In this document: positions 8,432-15,622 of the stretch, piece by piece
Layout of the letters: every line of letters starts with the position of its first letter
Numbering within the stretch: the first letter of the stretch is position 1
NCBI RefSeq assembly: GCF_004339525.1
Contig: NZ_SMGE01000001.1
Coordinates: forward strand, 6,138,001-6,202,000
DNA: 64,000 nucleotides
Direction: 5' to 3'
Source of the DNA: Flavobacterium sp. 90
GTDB taxonomy: Bacteria > Bacteroidota > Bacteroidia > Flavobacteriales > Flavobacteriaceae
The notes under the pieces: model-generated
What the model was told of the DNA's origin: nothing
Databases searched by the model: none
Seen by the model: the letters and a program-made list of their open reading frames with translations, nothing else
Translations under genes and position numbers: made by a program

Positions 8432-9517
8432 TTAAGCCAAGTTGATTTGATAGTTTTGTATAAGTTCTGAAAAGGCAATTTCGCTATGCGAAAAATTAGC
8501 TTTATTGCTACGGCATTTTTTGGCACGATCAAAGTATTGCTCAATCGAGCCGTCTTCATAAGTCGAAACCAATAACGGATGAACGTAATAATTGCGGCAT
8601 ACATTTCTGGTATTTCCCAAAGCTTCCGCCGTGGTATCAAAAGCCGACAAAATGTTCTTTTTGATTTCTTTTTCGTCAGTTGTAACTCCAATTTCCATTA
8701 AAGTTTCAAAAAACACAATCGATGCCGCCCAGGTTCTAAAATCTTTGGCGCTAAAATATTCTCCCGAAATTTCATGAAGATATTCATTGACCATATGACT
8801 GTCCAAAACCTTTCTTTCTCCGTTTTTATCATAATATTTAAAAACTTCCCAACCCGGAATTTCCTCACAGCGACTCACCAGTTTTACCAATTGTTTGTTT
8901 CTGGTTGTGATCGTGTGTTTCTTTCCTTTTTTTCCGATGAATTCAAATTTCAGCGAATTTTTATTGATATTGATGTGGCGTTTTCTCAAAGTCGAAAGTC
9001 CGTATGATTTATTGTCTTTAGCGTATTTCTCATTTCCGATTCTGATATGCGTTTCTTCCATTAACCGAATCACCAAAGCGATTACTTTTTCTTTCGACCA
9101 TTCTTTTTGCTCCAAATCTTCGTCGACTTGTTTTCTAATCAACGGCAATTTGGTTCCAAACTCTGCTATTTTGTAGAATTTAGTCTGATTTCGAATCAAA
9201 TTCCATTTTGGATGATATCTATATTGTTTTCTGTTTTTATCGTCTAAACCAACGGCTTGTAAATGACCGTTTGGCAAATCCGAAATCTGAACATTTACCC
9301 AAGCCGGCGGAAGTACTAAACTGCTAAAGCGTTTCAATTCGCTTTTTTGTTTAATGAAGCGTCCGTTCTTTTTATACACAAAACCTTCCTCGCCTCCGCA
9401 TCGTTCAATTGGCAACTTTTGATTGTTGATATAAACTAAATCCAATTTATCAAGTACCAAATGTGGCGTTTTGATAAGCTGATTCATTAGTTTTTCGGTT
9501 TTGGCTGCTGCATTCAT
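8432..9517 (-). CDS. DNA topoisomerase IB (poxvirus/bacterial type)
   Basis: Type IB topoisomerase of 361 residues that relaxes DNA through a 3'-phosphotyrosine. The N-terminal domain spans about 1-100 and the catalytic domain about 105-361. Catalytic elements are the Arg in SYGLSTLRKRHI, the Lys in the KGKKHTI hairpin, the Arg in DFRTWAAS, and the tyrosine in NYYVHP (Y311 is the family position; Y310 is adjacent). Chosen start MNAAAKTEK. It sits among stress and repair genes. Bacterial TopoIB is an accessory enzyme found patchily. Confidence 0.95.
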   Translation of the reverse strand: MNAAAKTEKLMNQLIKTPHLVLDKLDLVYINNQKLPIERCGGEEGFVYKKNGRFIKQKSELKRFSSLVLPPAWVNVQISDLPNGHLQAVGLDDKNRKQYRYHPKWNLIRNQTKFYKIAEFGTKLPLIRKQVDEDLEQKEWSKEKVIALVIRLMEETHIRIGNEKYAKDNKSYGLSTLRKRHININKNSLKFEFIGKKGKKHTITTRNKQLVKLVSRCEEIPGWEVFKYYDKNGERKVLDSHMVNEYLHEISGEYFSAKDFRTWAASIVFFETLMEIGVTTDEKEIKKNILSAFDTTAEALGNTRNVCRNYYVHPLLVSTYEDGSIEQYFDRAKKCRSNKANFSHSEIAFSELIQNYQINLA

Positions 9518-9543
9518 GGTCGTTCAATTTATATATAGCCACT

Positions 9544-9559
9544 CCCGATAGCTATCGGG
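9544..9559. repeat. 16-bp palindrome CCCGATAGCTATCGGG
   Basis: Perfect copy upstream of the topoisomerase gene. A decayed copy (CCCGCTAACTATCAGGA) lies about 50 bp further on, near 9608. Confidence 0.85.
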
Positions 9560-9655
9560 ATTAAAAACTTTAAAGAGATTATTTCCGATATTCAACTTAT
9601 ATTTTCTCCCGCTAACTATCAGGAATGGCGTATTTTTTAGTAATTATTGCGCATT

Positions 9656-9895
9656 TCAATTATTTCGTAAGGACTGAATAAGATTCTTCTTTGACATATA
9701 AGATCGTCCTGGAATCCCTACTTTTCGTGCTTGCTGATACAATTCGGCTTTCGTCCATTCGTCATAAGGTTTTGCGCGTCCGCCTTTTTCGGCAGCATCT
9801 GGCGTATTGGCAATTCGAGCCGATTTTTCTTTACTATATCCTTTTTCTACAAGTGCTCGATATTGTTCTTCATTTTTAATTCTTGAATCTGGCAT
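9656..9895 (-). CDS. Rho_N-like mini-protein
   Basis: A 79-residue protein beginning MPDSRIKNEEQYRALVEKGYSKEKSARIANT (shown only as its key words: RIKNEEQYRAL, GYSKEKSARIAN). The C-terminal 35 residues (WTKAELYQQARKVGIPG then SKKNLIQSLR) form a SAP/Rho_N-like helix-extended-loop-helix, which in other proteins binds nucleic acid. I start at the ATG at 9895; the 23 codons upstream look non-coding. Such proteins occur beside Ku, LigD and topoisomerase genes in many bacteria, so a chromatin role is plausible but inferred. Confidence 0.8.
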   Translation of the reverse strand: MPDSRIKNEEQYRALVEKGYSKEKSARIANTPDAAEKGGRAKPYDEWTKAELYQQARKVGIPGRSYMSKKNLIQSLRNN

Positions 9896-10035
9896 GACTT
9901 GAAAATTTAAGATTAATAATTCTGTCAATATGTTATTCCAAAATTCGTTTATAAATAAGCACAACTCGTTATAGAATTTCTGTAATATTTTTCATAATTA
10001 ACTATATGTTAGATTTTTAAAATTCAGACATAAAA

Positions 10036-10064
10036 AAATCCCAATTCGATATGAATTGGGATTT
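10036..10064 (-). terminator. Rho-independent terminator
   Basis: AAATCCCAATTC, 5-nt loop, GAATTGGGATTT, with an A run on the plus strand (T run for minus-strand transcripts). It ends the GNAT / membrane protein unit. Confidence 0.82.
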
Positions 10065-10093
10065 CTTTTAAATTATGTAATTAGACCATTACG

Positions 10094-10468
10094 TTATCCT
10101 TGTAATACATTATAAGCTAACCTAATTGCAAAAATTCCATTTATAATAATCAAAGTGAATAAATATCCTTTTAAATAACGTTTCTTATAAGGCATATCTT
10201 TATTAATAAAAATTGTAGTAATGAATGCTAAAAACAGGCACAATACAGGAAAACTAATCACAAGTCCTGCAATCCCACTAATTATCATTGCAGTACTATT
10301 AGCTGAATTGTAAGTACCGTCTAAATTGTACGTACCCATTATTCTTGACATGAGAATCATAAAAATTGAATTTAGAATTATCAAACCCAAAGTAATAAAA
10401 AAGAGTTTTTGATTTGAAATATTAACAATCTTATCTTTTAGATTTTTTTCTGAAGTAATAGTTTCCAT
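10094..10468 (-). CDS. Small integral membrane protein of unknown function
   Basis: A 124-residue protein with three hydrophobic helices at about 18-40, 58-86 and 100-120. The first 16 residues are polar and charged, so the N-terminus is probably cytoplasmic. No domain recognised. It follows the GNAT gene by 47 bp in the same direction and a terminator follows it, so the two are probably co-transcribed. Confidence 0.75.
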   Translation of the reverse strand: METITSEKNLKDKIVNISNQKLFFITLGLIILNSIFMILMSRIMGTYNLDGTYNSANSTAMIISGIAGLVISFPVLCLFLAFITTIFINKDMPYKKRYLKGYLFTLIIINGIFAIRLAYNVLQG

Positions 10469-10515
10469 TGGCTATTTTAGTTCTTTAAAGTTATTTATCT
10501 ATTTCTAATTTTATA

Positions 10516-11025
10516 TTATGAGAAAGAATAAGCAAAAACATCAAAATCAGCATTATTAAATTTAAAGCTGCTTACTTTTTTAATTCCCATTTTTTCATGC
10601 GCTCTCAAAGAAGCTTCATTATCGCCTTTTATGAATAATACCCCTTCCCGATTAGGTTCCTTCTGCAAAAGTTCTTTAAACATTAGTTGCGCCAAACCTT
10701 TTCCGCGTTGTGTATTATTAACACATACAGGACCATAAATATACGAATCCGGATTAGCTTTGTATGAAGTAAACATTGCATCGACAATCGCCAAATTCCT
10801 CTTTTTATTCACATTTTGCGAAGTCGTCAATAAAAAACCAACCACCTCATCATCAACAATTGCAACAATTTGTGGCATATCGCTCATCATTTCCTGAATT
10901 TGTTCCGGCGTAAGTTCTGCTGATAAACTTCCGCCTTGAGCGATTTGATTCTCTTTCTGAAGTTTTACAATTCCTGGTAAATCTTTAAGTGTTGCGGTTC
11001 TTATGATGATCTCTGAATTTTTCAT
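10516..11025 (-). CDS. GNAT-family N-acetyltransferase
   Basis: Acetyl-CoA-dependent acetyltransferase of 169 residues. The acetyl-CoA pyrophosphate loop is visible as VNNTQRGKGLAQLM (R/QxxGxG/A type), preceded by the strand YIYGPVCV and followed by GVLFIKGDNEASLRAHEKMGI, the usual C-terminal half. Residues 7-30 (IRTATLKDLPGIVKL) are the first helix. The substrate cannot be predicted. Confidence 0.9.
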   Translation of the reverse strand: MKNSEIIIRTATLKDLPGIVKLQKENQIAQGGSLSAELTPEQIQEMMSDMPQIVAIVDDEVVGFLLTTSQNVNKKRNLAIVDAMFTSYKANPDSYIYGPVCVNNTQRGKGLAQLMFKELLQKEPNREGVLFIKGDNEASLRAHEKMGIKKVSSFKFNNADFDVFAYSFS

Positions 11026-11109
11026 AAAACTAAGATAAGATTTTTTATTAATTTTCTAAAAGTGCAAAAATACATTGCTCCTGTAAGGTAATTTTATCAT
11101 TATAATTTT

Positions 11110-11192
11110 CAGGAGCTATTTCCTGCTGTCCTTCCAATCTTTTGTTCCGAACACCGGAACAAAAGGATTTTCCCTCCCATCAGGGCTAGGGC
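11110..11192 (-). repeat. Structured intergenic repeat of the CTAGCCC family, copy 1
   Basis: Read on the minus strand: it begins GCCCTAGCCCTGATGGG, has a hairpin AATCCTTTTGTTCC / GGAACAAAAGATT, and ends GGAAATAGCTCCTG. Copy 2, at 61276 on the plus strand, keeps the CCTAGCCC start, the hairpin position and a purine-rich GGGAA tail although the stem bases differ. I recall similar elements between genes of other Flavobacteriia but cannot check here. Confidence 0.6.
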
Positions 11193-11386
11193 TTTTGGTT
11201 TCATAATAAAATTTGTTTTTTATAGAGATCCATTTAATTTTCTATCTATCATTTTATTGATTACATTTTTTGTAACATTACATTAGAAAACCTGAAAACA
11301 TTAGTAGTTATCGTATAAAATAGTAGCATTTGAATATTAAGCAGGATTTAATTTGTAAGAAAAAGATTAATTAAAGTATTTTTCCT

Positions 11387-11394
11387 TATATTTG
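11387..11394 (+). promoter_or_regulatory. -7 element TATATTTG for the structured RNA
   Basis: Perfect TAnnTTTG. Transcription would begin around 11400, a few bases before the first TTACGAC of the leader. No TTTG is found 19 bp upstream. Confidence 0.5.
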
Positions 11395-11400
11395 TGTTTC

Positions 11401-11537
11401 CTGTAATTACGACTTTACGGCTAAACAAAATTTTCCCTTGTATTATGTGTTCGGTATCGGAAACGACCGAAAATGCTGTCGTAAGCATTAGGATCACTAA
11501 GATACAAGGGTTTTATTATTCCTAATTTTACGACATT
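11401..11537 (+). ncRNA. Structured 5' leader with a three-way junction and two possible pseudoknots
   Basis: Closing helix P1: CCCTTGTAT (11435-11443) with ATACAAGGG (11502-11510), 9 perfect pairs. P2: TCGG, 2-nt bulge, TCG, GAAA tetraloop, CGA, CCGA (11451-11470). P3: AATGCT, loop GTCGTA, AGCATT (11472-11489). The P3 loop plus one base, GTCGTAA (11478-11484), is the exact complement of TTACGAC, which occurs twice outside P1: at 11407-11413 near the 5' end, and at 11528-11534, ending 3 bases before the ATG. The two pairings exclude each other, and the second would cover the start site. A T-rich stretch follows P1. This matches no riboswitch class whose consensus I could recall. Structure is seen by eye; a regulatory role is inferred. 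Confidence 0.6.
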
Positions 11538-11771
11538 ATGAGTACAAGCACAATTTCAAAAGAAGCCGAAACAAGGCTAATGGATTTTTTCAACAATACA
11601 ATTGAGCCAAATGATATGGCAAAAGCAATTAGGCAATTAAACTATATACTTGCTTTAGGAATTATGAGAGAAGACAAAACTCTTAAAAATGAAATAGTAA
11701 ATCTGGAAAACAGCTTTTACTGGCTAAACGAACTAGCCGAAATTTTAAATCCTTACTTGGATTTAGAGTAG
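11538..11771 (+). CDS. 77-residue protein of unknown function behind the structured leader
   Basis: A small soluble, probably all-helical protein (MSTSTISKEAETRLMDFF at the N-terminus, FYWLNELAEILNPYLDLE at the C-terminus). No membrane segment, cysteine or recognised domain. It appears monocistronic: its own promoter and a long structured leader lie upstream and a terminator follows 40 bp downstream. The tidy gene structure and the leader argue that it is real. One structural note: only the six bases ATTATG separate the TACGAC pairing site from the second codon, so the leader can directly affect initiation. Confidence 0.7.
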   Translation: MSTSTISKEAETRLMDFFNNTIEPNDMAKAIRQLNYILALGIMREDKTLKNEIVNLENSFYWLNELAEILNPYLDLE

Positions 11772-11810
11772 ATTTTTACACTTAGATTTTAAAATTCGAT
11801 AATAAACAGA

Positions 11811-11846
11811 AAAAAGCCTTGATCTTAAGAAATCAAGGCTTTTTTA
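11811..11846. terminator. Bidirectional rho-independent terminator
   Basis: AAAAAGCCTTGAT, 8-nt loop, ATCAAGGCTTTTTT. It sits between the convergent 77-residue gene and the RelA/SpoT-domain gene and is usable in both directions. Confidence 0.88.
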
Positions 11847-11914
11847 GTTTTTAATTTTTTTTTATGCTATTTATAAAATCAAGAAACTTTCTAATAAAAT
11901 TAACTATTTGTAAT

Positions 11915-12964
11915 CTATATTTTTTTTATTTTTTGATAAGTGCCAATAAAATCTTGAACATTTCCAGAAAGCAATATATTATTATATGACAAATATTTTC
12001 TAATAAAATCTTCATCTTCAGTTTTAGCAACTAGAAAATGCTGAAACCAGAATAACGGCACATTAGGAGCTAAGCTTTTAGTTGATAATTTTTCTATAAA
12101 TATTTTTATAAAATTCAAATAATCTTTACTGTTTTCAGTAATTAAAGTTTGTAGTTCTTTTATATTTAAAACATTTAAAAATTCAAATTTATCTATTATG
12201 TCTGAATAATCATTTAGCGCGTCAAATGTAACATCAAACTCCTTGATAATATATTCTCTTGCTTTTTCAAATGTCTGATTACTTTTAACTAATGCATCAA
12301 GTGAAGCTTGATTTATTGAAACATTTTCTGGATCAACAGCAATAAGTTCAGAAACTTTACTCTCATAATCCGTTAATTCCTTCTTTAGTCTGTCAAATTC
12401 TAAATCTGCGGACTCTAACAAAGCTGCAACTCTATTAAAACTTCTAACATAAGAATCTGGAATTGAAGATTTTCCTTTATATCCTAAATCATGTTCTATT
12501 TCAGCCCAAGCATGTTGCAATACTGAGCGAATTTGAATTTCAAATTTAAGCCCTTTATATATTTCATATTCGGTAAGCTTTAATCGTGATTCATCTAAAG
12601 AACCTACAATATGTAATGATCTATATCCGAATTGATCCGTTTGTAATTTTCTTTTATCAATAGAATTTTTTTCATCAATTTTAAATTCTTTACGTATTAA
12701 TTTCTCTACATTATCAACTTCACTTTCCAAATATGTAATTATCCTTATTCCTACTATATCTGTAATTTCATTTAAATCAGTATATTTATTTTTCTTAATT
12801 ATTTTATTAGAAATACTATCAAATGCTTTAGTTCTACTATTAATTTGATGAATATTTATATCAGCATGCATTATCAAATCTTCTAAAAGATTTACGATCC
12901 TTTTTCTAAATGATTCATATATTTCTCGATTAACTTTAAACAATTCGATTAATTCTTCATTCAT
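11915..12964 (-). CDS. RelA/SpoT-domain (p)ppGpp synthetase-like protein with unassigned C-terminal half
   Basis: A 349-residue protein. Residues about 30-190 form a RelA_SpoT synthetase domain: INSRTKAFDSISNKIIKK, EITDIVGIRIITY, DQFGYRSLHIV and EIQIRSVLQHAWAEIEHDLGYK, so the pyrophosphate-transfer residues look intact. There is no HD hydrolase, TGS or ACT domain, so this is a small-alarmone-synthetase type rather than Rel or SpoT. Residues about 190-349 are helical and charged, and match nothing I know. Relatives include housekeeping SAS enzymes and toxic ones (ToxSAS, such as CapRel-type fusions). The gene stands alone, is very AT-rich, and has no antitoxin-like neighbour on its strand. Whether it makes ppGpp or modifies RNA cannot be told by eye. 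Confidence 0.88.
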   Translation of the reverse strand: MNEELIELFKVNREIYESFRKRIVNLLEDLIMHADINIHQINSRTKAFDSISNKIIKKNKYTDLNEITDIVGIRIITYLESEVDNVEKLIRKEFKIDEKNSIDKRKLQTDQFGYRSLHIVGSLDESRLKLTEYEIYKGLKFEIQIRSVLQHAWAEIEHDLGYKGKSSIPDSYVRSFNRVAALLESADLEFDRLKKELTDYESKVSELIAVDPENVSINQASLDALVKSNQTFEKAREYIIKEFDVTFDALNDYSDIIDKFEFLNVLNIKELQTLITENSKDYLNFIKIFIEKLSTKSLAPNVPLFWFQHFLVAKTEDEDFIRKYLSYNNILLSGNVQDFIGTYQKIKKI

Positions 12965-13274
12965 ACTAATATTTTTAATAAGGTTTATTTTTATGTAATG
13001 TTAGCTTTTCAAAAACTAAATATAAACATATTGATTATTTAAATTATGCATTCTTTAAGAGAAAAAAAATAAGATCAAAAGATAGATTATGTATATTATA
13101 TCATTCGAAAATTTATTCTTCAACAATTATAGCAATAAATAAAATCCTAGCAACAGGTATTTATACCTTTTTTTTAAACAAATATCCAAATCCTGTAACA
13201 TTATCCAAAAATGCTGTAAGACATTCCTTTACAATCTGAATAATTTTACACTATAACATTTAAACTATAAAATC
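12965..13274. other. 310-bp AT-rich spacer between divergent genes
   Basis: It must hold the promoters of the RelA/SpoT-domain gene (minus) and the DUF4142 gene (plus). I see CTGTAAGACATTCC near 13211 and ACACTATAACATTT just before the DUF4142 gene, the latter resembling the TATAACATTAAAA leader before the second acidic-protein gene at 6430. No gene or strong hairpin. Confidence 0.5.
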
Positions 13275-13862
13275 ATGAAAAGAATACTAATAGCCGGAAA
13301 AGCAATTTTAGGAGCAGGACTACTTATATTATTCCTTAATTCTTGCAAAAACGAAACTAAACAAGAAGATCCAAAAGAAGTTGCTGAAGATACAAACGAA
13401 GCCAAATTTGACTCTATTGCGGAGAAAAAAGATGATTCGGAGTTTTTAGTAGATATCGCAGAAGTGAATCTTGCTGAAATCGAAATCGGAAAACTGGCTC
13501 AAACAAAAAGTACCAATCCTGAGGTTAAGAAATTTGGAAAAATGCTTGTTGATGAGCATACCAAATCGGCTTCTGAAGTTAGTGCTTTAGCTAAAGCTAA
13601 AAACTTCACTTTACCTACTTCGATTACCGAAGACGGAAAAGAGGAATACAAAAAACTAAATGAAAAATCAGGTCTTGATTTTGATAAAAAGTTCGCTGAT
13701 ATGATGATCGACGGACATGAAAAAGCAATTAAAGAATTGCAAAAAGCAACTGAAGATGCAAAAGACCAAGATGTTAAACTTTGGGCTTCTAATAATATAG
13801 CACCTCTTACAGCTCATTTAGAGCATGCAAAATTGCTTAAACAAGATTTAGATAAAAAGTGA
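13275..13862 (+). CDS. DUF4142 lipoprotein
   Basis: A 195-residue exported lipoprotein. The signal peptide ends in a lipobox (LFLNSC, lipidated Cys at about residue 23), followed by an acidic linker. DUF4142 occupies about 55-193: FLVDIAEVNLAEIEIGKLAQ, VKKFGKMLVDEHTK, FADMMIDGHEKAI and ASNNIAPLTAHLEHAKLL, a ferritin-like bundle of helices with conserved His. The family is often called a predicted outer-membrane protein; function unknown, usually among envelope or oxidative stress genes. A strong terminator follows. Confidence 0.92.
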   Translation: MKRILIAGKAILGAGLLILFLNSCKNETKQEDPKEVAEDTNEAKFDSIAEKKDDSEFLVDIAEVNLAEIEIGKLAQTKSTNPEVKKFGKMLVDEHTKSASEVSALAKAKNFTLPTSITEDGKEEYKKLNEKSGLDFDKKFADMMIDGHEKAIKELQKATEDAKDQDVKLWASNNIAPLTAHLEHAKLLKQDLDKK

Positions 13863-13956
13863 TCTTTTTAAAAAAGGTACTGAGATACTAAGGAACTGAG
13901 GATCTAAGGTTTTTACTTAGAAACTCGACAAAATAATCGATTGTTATTTATTTTCC

Positions 13957-13996
13957 AAAACCCCTCGAGAGTTGAATTGCTTGAGGGGTTTTTCTT
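13957..13996 (+). terminator. Rho-independent terminator
   Basis: AAAACCCCTC stem with GAGGGGTTTTT and a following T-rich tract, about 95 bp after the DUF4142 stop. Confidence 0.88.
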
Positions 13997-14569
13997 TTTT
14001 AAGGTTCTGAGATATTGAGGTTCTGAGGTCCTAAGGCTTTTTTTTTAAGGGACAAAGGTTCAAAGCGACAAAGGAACAAAGGCTGAATGCTTAATTTTGT
14101 CAAGCAGTTCCAGAGGAACAAGATATATTGTAGAAATGGATTTTAATCCATCATACGTAAATAAGCAAAGGTTCAAAGGTACAAAGGTACAAAGGTACAA
14201 AGGCTTAATACGTAATTTTGTCAAGCAGTTCCAGAGGAACAAGATATATTGTAGGGATGGATTTTAATCCATCATATGCAAAGGTTCAAAGGAACAAAGG
14301 AACAAAGGAACAAATGCTGAATACGCAATTTTGTCAAGCAGTTCCGGAGGAACAAGATATATTGTAGAGATGGATTTTAATCCATCATACGCAAAGGATG
14401 TTAAATAAATATACAATCAGTAACAATAAAAATATACCCGTTAAACACAAAAAAAGACGCACCGCTGTGCGTCTCTACAAAAATTTTGTATTTTTCAATT
14501 CGAATAAAAACACAAAGGCGCAAAGGTTTTAACCTCTGAACCTTTGTGTCTCTGCACCTTTGAACCTTT
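13997..14569. repeat. Repeat-rich spacer with three tandem copies of a 64-bp element
   Basis: Three near-identical 64-bp cores lie at 14093-14156, 14214-14277 and 14327-14390 (periods 121 and 113 bp). Each starts AATTTTGTCAAGCAGTTCC and carries two palindromes, GTTCCaGAGGAAC and ATGGATTTTAATCCAT. The linkers are simple arrays such as GTACAAAG repeated (14165-14203). After them come an ACGCACCGCTGTGCGT palindrome (about 14457-14472) and a run of CCTTTG words before the alcohol dehydrogenase stop. No gene seen. Confidence 0.85.
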
Positions 14570-15622
14570 TTAAGATAAAGAAGCCATATCAATTACAAAA
14601 CGGTATTTAATATCTCCTTTAAGCAATCTTTCGTAAGCATCGTTTACCTCATTAACGCCAATTAATTCGATATCTGCGGTAATATTGTGTTCTGCACAAA
14701 AATCCAGCATTTCCTGAGTTTCAGCGATTCCACCAATCATTGATCCTGCAAAACTTCTTCTTCCTAATAATAGACTAAACGAAGTTACCGGAAGCGGTTC
14801 CATTGGTGCACCAACCAAAGTTAGTGTTCCATCTACTTTTAGTAAGTTCAAATATGAATCTATATTATGTTCCGCAGATACGCAGTCTAAGATAAAGTTT
14901 AGCGTTTTGGCATATTTTGCCATTTGTTCAGCGTCTGTAGATAAAACCACTTCATCTGCTCCAAGGCGTTTTGCATCTTCGGTTTTAGACAATGAAGTTG
15001 TGAAAACTACGACATGAGCGCCCATTGCTTTTGCCAATTTGATTCCCATATGTCCTAAACCGCCAATACCAACGATTCCAACTTTTTGTCCAGGTCCAAC
15101 TTTCCAGTGTTTTAATGGAGAATAAGTTGTAATTCCTGCGCAAAGTAAAGGTGCAACTCCAGCAAGATCCAGTTTGTCTGAAATATGCAATACATAATTT
15201 TCATCGACTGTAATACTTTGAGAATAACCTCCAAAAGTTTGTCCGCCTAAATGTTTGTCCGGAGAATTGAAAGTCAACGTACTTCCTTCATCACAAAATT
15301 GCTCTAAATCATTTTTGCAATGCTCACATTCTCTACAAGAATCAACCATACAACCAACTCCGGCAAGATCCCCAACTTTGAAATGTTTTACGTGATCTCC
15401 AACTTTTGTTACTCGTCCAACAATCTCGTGCCCAGGAACTATCGGATAAACCGTTCCATGCCATTCGTTTCTGGCAGAATGCAAATCTGAGTGACAGATT
15501 CCGCAATATAAAATTTCAATCTCTACGTCATGCGCTAAAACCGCTCTACGTTTAATGTCTAATGTTTGTAAAGGTGCTTCTGCAGCTTCTGTACCAAAGG
15601 CTTTTATGTTTTTTGTTTCCAT
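14570..15622 (-). CDS. Zinc-dependent NAD(P) alcohol dehydrogenase (MDR family, AdhC/YahK-like)
   Basis: A 350-residue medium-chain dehydrogenase that interconverts alcohols or aldehydes. The catalytic zinc site is visible as YCGICHSDLH (Cys43-His44) and GHEIVGRV (His-Glu), the structural zinc site as CxxCxxC-type CRECEHCKNDLEQFC, and the Rossmann loop as GIGGLGHMGIKLAKAMGAHV near residue 185. The CGICHSDLH and GHMG words place it with the cinnamyl-alcohol/aldehyde reductase-like group, usually NADPH-linked. It is last in a minus-strand run with an aldo/keto reductase and two cupins, suggesting detoxification of reactive carbonyls (inference). Confidence 0.95.
   Translation of the reverse strand: METKNIKAFGTEAAEAPLQTLDIKRRAVLAHDVEIEILYCGICHSDLHSARNEWHGTVYPIVPGHEIVGRVTKVGDHVKHFKVGDLAGVGCMVDSCRECEHCKNDLEQFCDEGSTLTFNSPDKHLGGQTFGGYSQSITVDENYVLHISDKLDLAGVAPLLCAGITTYSPLKHWKVGPGQKVGIVGIGGLGHMGIKLAKAMGAHVVVFTTSLSKTEDAKRLGADEVVLSTDAEQMAKYAKTLNFILDCVSAEHNIDSYLNLLKVDGTLTLVGAPMEPLPVTSFSLLLGRRSFAGSMIGGIAETQEMLDFCAEHNITADIELIGVNEVNDAYERLLKGDIKYRFVIDMASLS

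Noticed and set aside
11435..11520. The leader RNA read as a simple rho-independent terminator
   Set aside because: P1 is followed by GGGTTTTATTATT, so weak termination is possible, but the stem encloses two further hairpins and 58 nt, far from the usual compact terminator. Attenuation remains an open alternative.
11401..11540. A known riboswitch or self-cleaving ribozyme
   Set aside because: I looked for the conserved words of TPP, SAM, purine, lysine, glycine, preQ1, c-di-GMP and fluoride classes and the hammerhead CUGAUGA core, and found none. A covariance search is needed to be sure.
14093..14390. Three regularly spaced repeats that look like a CRISPR array
   Set aside because: The repeat unit is 64 bp with internal palindromes, the 'spacers' are simple CAAAGG arrays resembling one another, only three units exist and no cas gene is nearby.
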